From the NCBI GenBank assembly GCA_029582155.1, contig CM055905.1, positions 66,977,039 to 67,041,038 on the forward strand: DNA of 64,000 nt. The letters run 5' to 3'. The notes under the pieces were generated by a model. It saw only the letters and a program-made list of their open reading frames with translations, did not search any database and had not been told where the DNA came from. The position numbers and the translations under genes are program-made. The stretch comes from Panopea generosa (lineage: Eukaryota > Mollusca > Bivalvia > Adapedonta > Hiatellidae). Below, one piece after another: positions 15,201-23,789 of this stretch; position 1 is the first letter of the stretch, and each line of letters starts with the position of its first letter.

Positions 15201-18200
15201 ATATGAAAAACAAGGTCACTATAAACCAGAATTGGGCCAATATGAAAAACAAGGTCAATAAAAACCAGAATTGGACCATTATGAAAAACAAGGTCACTAT
15301 AAACCAGAATTGGGCCAATATGAAAAACAAGGTCACTATAAACCAGAATTGGGCCAATATGAAAAACAAGGTCACTATAAACCAGAATTGGGCCAATATG
15401 AAAAACAAGGTCACTATAAACCAGAATTGGGCCAATATGAAAAACAAGGTCACTTTAAACCAGAATTGGGCCAATATGAAAAACAAGGTCACTATAAACC
15501 AGAATTGGGCCAATATGAAAAACAAGGTCACTATAAACCAGAATTGGGCCAATTTCAAAAACAAGGTCACCATAAACCAGAATTGGGCCAATATGAAAAA
15601 CAAGGTCACTATAAACCAGAATTGGGCCAATATGAAAAACAAGGTCACTATAAACCAGAATTGGGCCAATATGAAAAACAAGGTCACTATAAACCAGAAT
15701 TGGGCCAATATGAAAAACAAGGTCAATAAAAACCAGAATTGGACCATTATGAAAAACAAGGTCACTATAAACCAGAATTGGGCCAATATGAAAAACAAGG
15801 TCACTATAAACCAGAATTGGGCCAATATGAAAAACAAGGTCACTATAAACCAGAATTGGGCCAATATGAAAAACAAGGTCACTATAAACCAGAATTGGGC
15901 CAATATGAAAAACAAGGTCACTATAAACCAGAATTGGGCCAATATGAAAAACAAGGTCACTATAAACCAGAATTGGGCCAATTTCAAAAACAAGGTCACC
16001 ATAAACCAGAATTAGGCCAATATGAAAAACAAGGTCACTGTAAACCAGAATTGGGCCAATATGAAAAACATGGTCAATATAAACCAGAATTGGGCCAATA
16101 TGAAACCAGAACACAAAAAAAACAAATTAGATCAAGTGTGATTCTTGAAACGCCAGTTTGTATGTTTTGTTTGAATATTTAGCACTACACATGTATATCT
16201 GCCATCTGTTTATATATTTTGTTTCATGAACCACCAGTTGGAGAGGGGATATCCGAGAGATCAATAGTGGTGGATATATTGGAAGACATGTGGGAGAAGT
16301 TGGTAGCTGTTGCTACCACCAGGCAGGATCTACAACAGTTTGGGTAATACTTTTTGGTGATTTTTTAGGAGTTTCATTTTGAATGGAGTTTATATAACAT
16401 TAACAATATATAGTTTAAACTTATTTATTTTACTTGGATTACATCTTATAAAAATCATGCTTAAAGTCTTCCTGGTTATAACCAGTACAAAGCACATGAC
16501 GATTGTGTGGAAAAAGCGTCTTACTGAAGGACACCTCATATAGGCTTAGGGGAGGATCAAACTCAAGATCCTCCAATCACAGGTTTGATACTCTACCTGT
16601 GGACTATGTGCTGCACACAGTAACAAGAGTATATAAAGCATATAGGACATAGTTTATACAGTGATGCGATCCGCTGCCAAACTACAACTTACATGGGCAT
16701 ATTTGTACATGAAATAGTAGTGACAAAGTAGTTTTAAATAAAAAAATATTTTGGATGATGTTTCACTCCATTTTTCAACACATTTCAGGTTATATATATG
16801 GCATATCCAGTTTTATTGGTGGAGGAAAACCTCAGAATAAATCTGAGTAGAACCACCATCCTTTGGCAAGTAACTGGCATATTTTCTTGCATAAAGGTTA
16901 TGGAGCGAGCAGGATTCGAACCTATGACCTTAGCATTGACAAGTTCATGTAAGTGATCTTAAGACAACTCCTTGGATCACTCAGCCACAGCAGGCCCCTT
17001 CTAGGGTTTACATTCGTCTCAGAATTTCATATATAAAAACTGAAGAAATAGGAAGATTTTTTGATTATGAAGTTTTTAGTGAAATTGAATTTTCTTAAAG
17101 GGAGTATATCAGGAAAAAACACTATAAATGTATAAAAAAAATAATTATTTTTAGAAAGGATAAAACGCATCTGATTATCATAAATAAAGACAATCCCAAT
17201 GGTTTGGTATGCCAAAACTACATGTACCAAAATGTGACAAAATCGATATTTAAATTTGATTGGTAAGCGAAATACTCATTCTATAAAAAGAAAGCACTTA
17301 AATACTGTTTGACAACCTTTGTGTCGTCATTCGGACTTTTTCTAAGATGCAGCATTTTTTTATTATGTGTAAACCTGTAAAGATCAAATTAAAATCAAAT
17401 GAAATCACGTGACCTGTTTAACACATCACAAACTATGTTGCAATTTTAAGCGGGAAATCTATTTTAGTCTATGTTGTTGTTGTTGTTGTATGGTGTTTAG
17501 CGTCACTTTCAACAATTTTTCAGTCATATCGCGACGGTGTCTACTTGAGACAGTATTCTAAGTGCTGTCACACTGGAGTATCATGCCGCAGACATATGGT
17601 ATGATACCCCACCCAGTCACATTATACTGACACCGGGCTGACCAGACCTAGACCTCTCCTTTAAATGCTGAGCATCAAGGGAGGAAGCTTCTAGTACCAT
17701 TTTTAAAAGTCTTTGGTATGACCCGGCCGGGGATTGAACCCACGACCCTCCGCATGCGAGGCGGACGTTCTACCACTAGACCACGCCGCAGTCTCCTATT
17801 TTAGTCTAACCTAGGCGCGTAGCTCAAGTTAGAACATCCCTTTTCAATATATTATTTTGGCGTGTTTAAATAGATATTCTAATGACAATACGGGGTCAGT
17901 GAGTATATATAGGCATGATACATTGGAAGAAAATGTTTATAGCCAATTTTAAATTTTTAAAAAATCCTGATAAATTCCCTTTAAGAGTGAAACACATAAC
18001 AATGATTGTCTGAACTTCATGAGTTAAAATAACCGTTATATGTAAATAACAGTAGCATAAATATGTAAAACTTTTTGTAAGTATTTAAGAAAAAAGTAAT
18101 TCTTAAAAAGATTATTTTTTAGAAGCATGTTTTGTGGATGCATAAATGCCTAGAGGCTAAAGGATCTGATCAACTAGTGCTGTGAGCACTTGTGGTCCGA

Positions 18201-21200
18201 CACTTTCGTTTTCCTTATTTCATTGTTTTAAACATTATCAAGAACATATGTTAAAACTATTCTTTTTTTTTTGTCTTGCATTGCTTTTGTAGAAACTACA
18301 TTTCTGTGTTCGATTTTAAATAATAAATTGTCTCCTTGTAAATGTTATTCAAGATAGTGATGACTACTTTTATCTATTTTGGTCCTTATCTGGTCTTTCA
18401 TCGCTGAGTGTCCCAAGCACAGTCTCAAAATCACTAACCTATCACTGCTAAGGTCCCAGGTTCGAGACCCACTTGCTCCAAAAACTTTATGTGAGAAAGT
18501 TTGCCAGTTACTCGTGGAAGGATGGTGGTTCTACTCAGATTCATTTTTAGGGTTTCTAACACCAATAAAATTGATTGGCTTTCTCTCCATTATTATTAAT
18601 TGATACTTGTCTTCTTATTTCCTCATTTCAGCCCAACATTACCTACATGTATTGTACTGGTAACATGAATAAACAGAACTGATTTTACTACTTTTACTAC
18701 TTGAATTAAGGCAACCATTTCTTCTAATCTATTTATAGATCTGTCCTTAATATAAGTCAATACTGTTTCTAATTATAGATATGTCCTTAATAAAAGTAAA
18801 CATTGTTTCTATTTATAGATCTGTCCTTATTAAAAGTAAACATTGTTTCTATTTATAGATCGGTCCTTAATAAAAGTAAACATTTTTTGTATTTATAGGT
18901 CTGTCCTTGACCCAGGGTCAGCTGTTAGCCCGGCTACCCAAAATTCCCTATGTAAGCAAGTTGTTGAGGCCATATTTGACCCAGAGAAGAAAGACCTGGT
19001 GGACGTTGATTTTAAATCATCAGGACTTAAAGATATGCTCAAATCTGGGTTTGGGTAAGTAGAATTGCTTGTTTGTTTGAATATTTGGTGTCTTTTTAGC
19101 TCAACGGGATGAATGTCCAAGGAGAGCTATTGCTTTGACCCCCGCGGTGTCGGTGTAGTCTGTAGACACCCAGGTTGAACTTTTGCGTATAAGTTTAAGA
19201 TATCTATTCAACCACTCATTGGATATCAATGAAACTTTGCATGTGTGTTCACTATCATCAGTGGAACACACAGATATAAGAACCATAACTCTGGATTGCA
19301 TTTTGGCAGAGTTATGGCCCTTTTTGGACTTGGACATCCCGGTTAAACTTTTGCGTTTAGTTGCGTTTAAAGATATCTATGCAACCACTCATAGGATATG
19401 AATGAAACTTTGCATGTGTGTTCACCATCATCAATGGAACACACAGAGACAAGAACCATAACTCTGGTTTTATGCCATTGATGACTAACAAGTGATTAAC
19501 TAACCTAACCACTCTTCACTGGGTTAGCCAGAACCCGAGCACTCCCCATCTCTGCAAGTAATTGATAACTTAATCAGAGGTGAGAGAAAAATAACAATTA
19601 GATGCAATATCCTACATATCATTCATCACAGAGAAGGTGGCAGGACAGGGATTTGAACTCAGAACCGTTGGATTATTATTAAAGTAAATTAGAGTTCAAA
19701 CCAACTCAAATGATTATTTCAATGATCAAATGAATAACAAAATATTCTTATTAAAGGTAGTATTTCAGTGTTGTTTTCCAAATTGGCAAAAACATTTTTC
19801 CCCAAAATATCATGATTATATATTTACACACTGAACCCTTTTTGCTATCTATTAAAAGAGGCGAAAACAATACTATGACCAATATGGCAGATCAAATTGA
19901 AGTCACATGACTTGCCTTAGTCTAATATTGAAGTCCTAAAGTGCATTGCAAGGTTTCAGTAAGAATACTAATATTATTTCCTTTTAACCTGGATGCATAC
20001 TTCTTGTGAGGAAATCCTTAAAAATGATGGATCTTTACAGGTGTTTTAACAAAGTGAAGCTGTGCTCAGTGCAAGACCGTTGTTGATGTTAAGGAGAGAG
20101 CACCGGGAAATGGATTGTGTATGGCCAAATTCAAATAACAATATATTGAAAAGTTATTACTGGTTGAAGGACTCCATGTACAATGTAAATTTACAGATAA
20201 ATAAGGCCATTATAAATTAATTGCTAGATTATCATCCAAATTTTTCTTTAAAATGGGGGAGGATTTTATTTTTTATTTTTAACATTTTTGATGTTTCTTT
20301 AATAAAAATAAAATATAAAAAAATTTAATTTTTTTTTTTATGAAAATAAAAAGGGGGGGGGGGGGGGGGGGGGCATGGAAATTAGGGGGCGGGCGGGGAT
20401 GATAATGTAGCAATTAATTTATTATGGCCTAAGGTGCGTTTTTTTATCAGGTTGTTCCGAACAGTTGCCAAACCGCGACCCAGTGACCACCCTTTGATGA
20501 TACTCTTCGTTGTTGGAGGAGTGACTAGTACAGAGGTGAAACAAGTCAGAGACGCAGTCAACCAGTACAAGCCTACCACACAGGTGAATGTCTCTGAATG
20601 TGGACTTCATCATCTGCAATAAGCGCTTTTCTAAAATTCAAATGTCTTAACACTTTGTGCAGAAGAAAGTTTGAATTTGGAAGTAAGATCTGATTGGCTG
20701 AAACAAACACACCTCTGCAACAGTTAATTTTAAATAAAATTAAAAAACATTTATTTCGACAAAAGTCATTGCAGTTATCTTGTTCAAGATATTTGTGAAA
20801 TAGAAAATATCTAATAATAAAAATGACTACAGAAATAAACATCTACACAATAATATCTTGAAATGCTATGAAGATTGTCCCAGTATTTCGGTTATTTGAA
20901 TCAACCAATCAGAAACTTTGCATAACACCGTTACATTTATTTTTAAAAAACAAAATTGTCAAGATGTTGGTATGTCAGAAAAGCAAGCATCACAGTTGAT
21001 CAAGTCTATTATGACTGATGGCTACCCTAAAAAAAAACTTTGCAGTTTATTTGCAAGGTATAAAGAAAGTAAAGAAGGAGAGGTCATGGTCTGGAATGTT
21101 GAGTGATACGTGATACATGTACTATGAAAATACTCAGTGTTGCAATTTCTCATTATTATAAAAAAACCTTGATTCTGCCATTTGTTCTTATGTGTATTTA

Positions 21201-21872
21201 ATGTATAAATGATGTCATTAAATCATATAACTTTATAGACTTTCAAAGTATTAGCATAAGATAAAATAAACAAATTATGATTCTTGCGTCATATTTTTTA
21301 TTTTATTATAGAAAACAGAACTTGTTATGATATAAAGTTGTTCAAATATTCTTACCCGGTCTGGTTAACTGAGTTGCTAGGGTATCTGACTATCAATACA
21401 AGGGTCGTGGAATTGAATTACCATCTGGCCACAGTCTCGGTGATGATAATTATTCATCTCTCATTTCTGATTCAAGCGGAAAAGTTGTGTTACTTGTGGA
21501 GATGAGTGCACTCCAGTACTGGTTAATTCTTCAAGATCCCAAGAAAAAGTGGTCAGATTAACTGATCCTTTGTGAGAATTAGATGGCATTAAAATGACAC
21601 TTTTCAAACAAACAAACATCAAACATTCTTAAAATAATAGGCCAAGATCACAAAAAAACATTTTTAAAACTTTGTCCTTTTTTTTTTCCAAAATGAAAAT
21701 TTAACAAGTCCTGCTAAGCTGTGCTGTTCAGAATGATGGTGTAGTATGTAATATACATATACTTTCATTTTATTATTCACAGGTCGTTATCGGAAGTACA
21801 AGGTTGTTGTCACCGTCGGATGTCGTCAAATCAGTCCTGTGTCAGAACAATGTTAATCCACAGGACTCGTAA
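245..21872 (+). CDS. SCFD2: Sec1 family domain-containing protein 2 (SCFD2), 16 coding exons, 673 aa
   Basis: Coding exons: 245-418, 1930-2034, 2780-2905, 3714-3863, 4504-4581, 5966-6097, 7392-7564, 8250-8343, 9244-9371, 10694-10906, 12842-12941, 13513-13576, 16238-16343, 18899-19054, 20451-20583, 21783-21872. All joins use GT-AG and keep one frame (2022 nt). The product is collinear with vertebrate SCFD2 (about 684 aa): N-terminal RAVVFVDNISAELIHW, then LLEWMGNMNYTAEVFHVPL, RASIVLIDRTLDLA, ISPGCLA, LMILFVVGGVTSTEVK and a C-terminal VVIGSTRLLSP. SCFD2 is a poorly characterised Sec1/Munc18-like protein, a family that binds SNAREs in membrane traffic. The start is the first in-frame ATG of an exon beginning at 224 after a TTTCAG acceptor, so an untranslated exon probably lies upstream of the window. 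Start and end both align with the family, so the coding region appears complete. Confidence 0.95.
980..1125 (+). mobile_element. tRNA-derived SINE, family gamma (partial)
   Basis: Contains a B-box-like GGTTTGAGTCC followed by the family body CCAAAAACTTTATGTGAGAA. In SCFD2 intron 1. Other copies lie at 1317, 7990, 16742, 18400, 23790, 34112, 44855 and 52430. Confidence 0.6.
1317..1490 (-). mobile_element. SINE family gamma, antisense copy
   Basis: Reverse complement of the family body (GCAAGTAACTGGCAAACTTT) followed by a decayed tRNA-like head. It forms an inverted pair with the copy at 980-1125 in the same intron. Confidence 0.55.
1566..1873. mobile_element. piggyBac-like MITE with internal hairpin and 25-bp tandem repeats
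   Basis: Termini CCCTTTACT and AGTAAAGGG form inverted ends, flanked by the 4-bp direct repeat CTAT. Inside is a near-perfect palindrome (about 1620-1680: GTGCAGGAAG..GAGCAATCTG and its complement), then about five ~25-bp units AGGTGTCCAAAGGCGTCTAT (1740-1860). A second copy lies at 32550-32806. The piggyBac assignment is inferred from the CCCTTT ends and the TTAA-like 4-bp targets of related copies. Confidence 0.6.
2455..2718 (-). mobile_element. tRNA-derived SINE, family alpha
   Basis: Antisense copy. The tRNA-like head lies at the right end: the complement reads TAGCTCAGTTGGTAGCACG then an anticodon-like stretch and a decayed B box. The body is the conserved ACTGATAACTTTCCCACTTGA region. 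In SCFD2 intron 2, ending 61 bp before exon 3. Confidence 0.75.
2935..3690. mobile_element. MITE family 4 copy (AAGGA..TCCTT ends), expanded or diverged
   Basis: Shares GAAACTTGCATCTC, GGCAACTG.TTTCTT.TACAT and a right part TTTGTAAT..AGTTCTTCAACA with copies at 11953-12419, 46679-47488 and 48740-49093. Ends are decayed and the interior is longer than in the other copies, so boundaries are approximate. It ends about 24 bp before SCFD2 exon 4. Confidence 0.5.
3956..4215. mobile_element. MITE family 5, one terminus lost
   Basis: Left end GGGCTGCGTTCAG followed by GTTTGCAAATGTTTAATAAC; right part GTTTATAAACGGAGTAAACA. The same components, in opposite orientation, make the complete element at 62630-62887. 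Here the right GCTGCGTTCAG terminus is absent. Confidence 0.55.
5160..5330 (+). mobile_element. SINE family beta, headless and diverged
   Basis: Body shared with copies at 28895-29101 and 52077-52278: TTTTACCCAGGAAGTCGACT, then AAGCTCTGAGCTT and a tail of the type CTAAAATAAA. The tRNA-like head is not recognisable. Confidence 0.5.
5570..5695 (+). repeat. Short tandem repeat (~26 bp) in SCFD2 intron 5
   Basis: About four units of CAACTGACCAATCAGCATGC with variable linkers. The flanking motif (CATGGAAATCCCTACCTGTCCCA before it) resembles 63290-63400, so the array lies in a dispersed repeat. Confidence 0.6.
6633..6822. mobile_element. MITE family 3 (mariner-like ends, ~190 bp)
   Basis: Inverted termini ACAGTAAAACCTGT and AGGCTTGACTGT flanked by TA. 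The interior carries repeated AAGCAGCCACTTGTCTTAAG-type modules. Related copies lie at 7198, 8451, 13139, 22977, 24525 and 52978. TA targets and CAGT ends suggest a Tc1/mariner-mobilised element (inference). Confidence 0.7.
6898..7172 (-). mobile_element. SINE family alpha
   Basis: Begins with the tail TTTGAAATATTTAGTGTCA and ATTTTTATGCCAT, then the ACTGATAACTTTCCC body and a decayed tRNA-like head around 7100-7170. Confidence 0.7.
7198..7379. mobile_element. MITE family 3 abutting the SCFD2 exon 7 acceptor
   Basis: Left end CAGTCAAACCTGTCTTAAGC, right part GTGACCACTTATACTAGTTTGAC. The right terminus finishes about 12 bp before the acceptor AG at 7390-7391, so the exon 7 polypyrimidine/branch region lies in or next to the element. 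Confidence 0.65.
7577..7842 (-). mobile_element. SINE family alpha
   Basis: Starts 12 bp after the exon 7 donor. Contains AGTTAACCTAACCACTGTTT, the CTGATAAC body and a decayed head (complement TTAGATGTGCTACGG..). Antisense in SCFD2 intron 7. Confidence 0.7.
7990..8213 (-). mobile_element. SINE family gamma
   Basis: Antisense copy with the full family body: TTCAACACATTTCAGGTTAT, TATTGGTGGAGGAAAACCTC, AAGTAACTGGCAAACTTTCT, then GGGACTCGAACCTATGACC (complement of a tRNA B box). It ends about 36 bp before SCFD2 exon 8. Confidence 0.75.
8451..8631. mobile_element. MITE family 3
   Basis: Termini TACAGTCAAACCTGTCTTAA and CAGGTTTTACTGTA with clean TA-flanked CAGT ends. About 180 bp, in SCFD2 intron 8. 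Confidence 0.75.
8640..8845. repeat. Dispersed repeat shared with 63700-63930
   Basis: Both copies contain TTTTGACTGGTTATTTAT, ATAATCAATAT, GAAACCATAT and AAAATCATGATC/G around an approximate inverted repeat. Class not determined. Confidence 0.5.
9299..9733 (+). repeat. ~220-bp tandem duplication containing the 3' half of SCFD2 exon 9
   Basis: The 3' part of exon 9 plus its donor and following intron (from about 9299) recurs from about 9520 to 9733. The second copy has CTGAAGGCAAAACCCACACG through CTCAACTTGTTTAAGTAA, and both copies end with GTTTTTGTGTCG and CTTATCTG/CGTATCTG motifs. The second exon fragment (about 9524-9595) keeps a GTAACT donor but has no acceptor, so it should not be spliced in as an exon of its own. 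Confidence 0.8.
10337..10625 (-). mobile_element. SINE family alpha
   Basis: Tail GTTTGAATATTTAGCATCAT, body CTGATAACTTTCCCACTTGT, decayed tRNA-like head ending CTATCATAACCAGG. Antisense in SCFD2 intron 9. Confidence 0.7.
11010..11700 (+). repeat. Diverged ~150-bp tandem repeats ending in a GACGGA stretch
   Basis: About four copies of a unit containing CATTATAAACATTGTAT, AAAATTT.AAAAGATT, GCATTCTTAAGT.ATTGCA and GTGTGAC. The last ends in GACGGATGGACGGACGGATG and then GTCTTCCGCTTTGCG. Open stretches within it are not conserved and look non-coding. Confidence 0.6.
11953..12419. mobile_element. MITE family 4 (~467 bp)
   Basis: Inverted ends: CAAGGACTTTTATAGAAGGA on the left and the complement of CAAGGAATTATATAGAGAAG on the right. 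Interior ends with GAGATATTGCGAGATTTTGC. Best delimited copy of the family here. Confidence 0.7.
12511..12765 (+). mobile_element. SINE family alpha, sense
   Basis: Head CCAGGCCTGGTTAGCATCTG, B-box-like GGGTTCGAATGCC, body GTGGGAAAATTATCAATTAC, tail near AACTGATTCGATTG. It ends about 75 bp before SCFD2 exon 11. Confidence 0.75.
13139..13316. mobile_element. MITE family 3
   Basis: TACAGTCAAACCTGTGTTAG at the left, GGTTGACAGTA at the right, with the internal TTAAGCAGCCACTTGTCTGA module. In SCFD2 intron 11. Confidence 0.7.
13979..16107. repeat. 2.1-kb minisatellite, 39-bp unit, open in several frames on both strands
   Basis: About 54 near-identical 39-bp units (TATGAAAAACAAGGTCACTA then TAAACCAGAATTGGGCCAA) inside SCFD2 intron 12. 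Because 39 = 13 codons, stop-free frames persist: plus 14032-15261 and 14462-16015, minus 14452-16002. Variant units (GGACCATTATG, CAATTTCAAAAAC, CACTTTAAACC) recur 468 bp apart, showing a 12-unit higher-order repeat (e.g. 15271/15739, 15084/15552). The first units are 40 bp, which shifts frame. No splice sites tie it to the gene, so it is read as non-coding. Confidence 0.95.
16742..16990 (-). mobile_element. SINE family gamma
   Basis: Antisense full body (CACATTTCAGGTTATATATA, ATTGGTGGAGGAAAACCTCA, CAAGTAACTGGCA) and B-box complement GGATTCGAACCTATGACC, ending in a decayed tRNA-like head. Confidence 0.75.
17095..17984. mobile_element. MITE family 1 (TTAAAGGGAGTATATCAGG ends) interrupted by a SINE
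   Basis: Left end TTAAAGGGAGTATATCAGGA; right end TCCTGATAAATTCCCTTTAA, its near-exact complement. Other copies lie at about 30325-30875, 37426-38074 and 41469-42008. This copy is split by a SINE (17472-17795). Empty sites in the other copies read straight through CTATTTTAGTCTA. Confidence 0.8.
17472..17795 (-). mobile_element. SINE family delta nested in MITE family 1
   Basis: Antisense SINE. The complement head reads GCGGCGTGGTCTAGTGGTAG (A box) and GTGGGTTCAATCCCCGG (B box). The body ends in TTTAGCGTCACTTTCAACAA and (TTG)n. Perfect 13-bp target-site duplication CTATTTTAGTCTA at 17459-17471 and 17796-17808. Confidence 0.9.
18400..18590 (+). mobile_element. SINE family gamma
   Basis: Sense copy: GGTCCCAGGTTCGAGACCC (B box), CCAAAAACTTTATGTGAGAA, GTTTGCCAGTTACTCGTGGA. 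In SCFD2 intron 13. Confidence 0.7.
18731..18898 (+). repeat. 40-bp minisatellite made of the SCFD2 exon 14 acceptor junction
   Basis: Exact 40-bp spacing of ATTTATAGATCTGTCCTT-type units starting at 18731, 18771, 18811 and 18851; a fifth, ATTTATAGGTCTGTCCTTGA at 18891, is the true intron 13/exon 14 boundary. Each earlier unit carries a decoy AG (18738, 18778, 18818, 18858). Using 18818 or 18858 reads into an in-frame TAG supplied by the next TTTATAG. Confidence 0.9.
19066..19685 (-). mobile_element. SINE family alpha split by another dispersed repeat
   Basis: SINE tail TTTGTTTGAATATTTGGTGT at 19073-19092 is cut off from its body (TTATGCCATTGATGACTAAC onward, 19471-19685) by a ~370-bp repeat at about 19094-19465 also found at 22555-22830. 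Confidence 0.65.
19094..19465. repeat. Dispersed repeat (AAGGAGAGCTATTG family)
   Basis: Shares TCCAAGGAGAGCTATTG, CAACCACTCATTGGAT, GAAACTTTGCATGTGT, GAACCATAACTCTGGATTGC and GCCCTTTTTGGACTTGGACA with 22555-22830. This copy also repeats part of itself (19340-19465). Confidence 0.65.
20204..20430. mobile_element. MITE family 2 ending 20 bp before SCFD2 exon 15
   Basis: Inverted ends AGGCCATTATAAATTAATTG and the complement of TTTATTATGGCCT, with GCTAGATTATCATCC/GATGATAATGTAGC inside. Carries a run of about 20 G (20354-20373). The element stops at 20430; exon 15 starts at 20451. Confidence 0.8.
21350..21620 (+). mobile_element. SINE family alpha, sense
   Basis: Head TACCCGGTCTGGTTAACTGA, decayed B box, body AGCGGAAAAGTTGTGTTACT, tail GGCATTAAAATGACACTTTT. 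In the last SCFD2 intron. Confidence 0.7.
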
Positions 21873-22151
21873 AATGACCGCAGAAAATTAAACCATAATA
21901 CTATAGGTGTGCTAATAAGACATTGTTATATTCATGTTTTTGAAAATAAGAACTGATCAATAGGTTTATAGAATCTGACCGGTTTCAGAAATGGAAAACA
22001 GAATATACAGTGAAATTGTATAAAGAACCAGTCGGTATTTATGAAATGCTTTGAGTTTTCATTTGTAAAATGAGAAAAATGTCTTGAAATAGACTTGGAA
22101 CCATCATCATTCAGTTGTTCTGCCTATGTGTACATGAACCTGCTGAATGTT

Positions 22152-22440
22152 GTTGTTTTATGGTGCTCAGCATTGCTTTCAATAATTTATAAGGCATAGC
22201 AACAGTGTCTACTTGAGATAGTATTTCAAGTGCTGGCACAGACACACGGTATGATGATCCACCCAGTCACATTTTACTGACACCAGGCCAACCAGATCTG
22301 GAATTATCCTCAAATGCTGAGCCCCAAGCGAGAAAGCTTCTTGTAACTTTTTTCACGTCTTTGGTATGATCCTGCCAGGGATTGAACCTATGACCATTCG
22401 TATGCGAGGCATGCAATCTACCATGTGATCATGCTGACCT
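22152..22440 (-). mobile_element. SINE family delta
   Basis: Antisense copy matching 17472-17795 and 51255-51582: TGTTTTATGGTGCTCAGCAT start, CAGTGTCTACTTGAGATAGT, B-box complement GGGATTGAACCTATGACC. More diverged than the 17.5-kb copy. Confidence 0.75.
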
Positions 22441-22554
22441 ACCTGCTGAACCATGTTGTCAGCCATATCAGTAATGACATATTAAGTACATTCAACAATA
22501 TTGATAATATCACAATTGTTAAAATTGGGAGTTTAGTGTCTCACTGCACTGCTG

Positions 22555-22830
22555 CGGCCCTTCTTTAGCTCGCTGGGACGAAGTCCAAGGAGAGCTATTG
22601 TCATGACCCCAGCGTCGGCGTCATCTGTAGACGCCCAGGTTAATTTTTTGCATTTAAGTTTAACATATCTATGCAACCACTCATTGGATGTGAATGAAAC
22701 TTTGCATGTGTCTTCACCATCATCAATGGAACACACACAGACAAGAACCATAACTCTGGATTGCATTTTGGCACAGTTATGACCCTTTTTGGACTTAGAC
22801 ACCCAGAGGCAAGCTTTGTTGGTCTTCTGA
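22555..22830. repeat. Dispersed repeat (AAGGAGAGCTATTG family), second copy
   Basis: Begins TTTAGCTCGCTGGGACGAAG and matches 19094-19465 through GACCCTTTTTGGACTTAGAC. Not recognised as a named family. Confidence 0.65.
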
Positions 22831-22976
22831 CAACTCTTGTTTGCCGTGGTACCATGGTTCTTTCACTTAATAAACGTCCTATGTTATTTGTTTTGAAATA
22901 TTTTCAAAATAGTTCATAGGGGCTGTGATTTCTTGCTGCAGTTGATTTTAATATGGATGTGCATAAAACAGGGTTG

Positions 22977-23148
22977 ACTGTACATTTAAACCGGTGTATG
23001 AGGTTACCTGTATTAAACAGCCACTTGCCACATTTGCTTTTTCACATTTCTATGTTTTCAGAGCAAATTGACCTGTATTGATCAACAACTTGTTTTAAAA
23101 AGCAACTTTTGCTCCTTACCATAACTGCCTGCTTAAGACAGGTTTGAC
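22977..23148. mobile_element. MITE family 3, diverged
   Basis: Contains GAGGTTACCTGTATTAAACA, AGCCACTTGCCACATTTGC and CTGCTTAAGACAGGTTTGAC. Left terminus decayed. Confidence 0.55.
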
Positions 23149-23394
23149 AACTTGGTTCTGTGTTAAATATTTTTGTGGATATCCTGCATTAATTGTGCAA
23201 TAAATGTTATTTAAATCATTGTGTTGTCTGGTTTGTTGACTATTGGGGTACTGTATGTTAATGGCCTTGCCTCATGTTCTAAGTAGCTGATGGAGGGAGC
23301 TGTCAAAATGTATAAAACCTTATTTATATAATGATAACAGTTGCTGTATAACAATCATCTTATACATGTCGCAATGCTATGAAAAGAGTTTGGT

Positions 23395-23755
23395 TTAACC
23401 AGGGGAAAGACCACTTGTTCGATTGGGCAACTCTGCGGAAAACCTACTTGTCCAATTGGGTGACTCTGGGGAAAACCCACTTGTCAAATTGGGTGACTCT
23501 GGGGAAAACCCACTTGTCTGATTGGGTGACTCTGGGGGAAAACCCACTTGTCCAAATGGGTGGCTCTGGGGAAAACCGACTTGTCTAATTGGGTGACTCT
23601 GGGGGAAAACCCATTTGTCCGATTCGGTGACTGGGGAAAAACCCATTTTGGCGATTCAGGGGAAAACCCACTTGTCTGATTGAGTGACTCTTGGGGGAAA
23701 ACCCATTTGTCCAATTGGGCTACTCTGGGGGGAAATCCACTTGTCAGATAAGATT
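23395..23755. repeat. ~33-bp tandem array
   Basis: About 11 variable units of the type GGGGAAAACCCACTTGTC plus CAATTGGGTGACTCT. Unit lengths vary by a few bases (GGGG versus GGGGG), so no reading frame runs through the whole array. Confidence 0.9.
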
Positions 23756-23789
23756 ATGCTAGTTTCTTTTATGGGTCATCCATGGCGCC

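Noticed and set aside
13979..16107. CRISPR-like array
   Set aside because: Units are directly contiguous with no unique spacers, and the surrounding genes are spliced animal genes.
14032..16182. Several 400-500 codon open frames on both strands treated as genes
   Set aside because: They all lie in one 39-bp tandem array; a period divisible by three keeps frames open without selection. They are open on both strands and sit in an SCFD2 intron without splice context.
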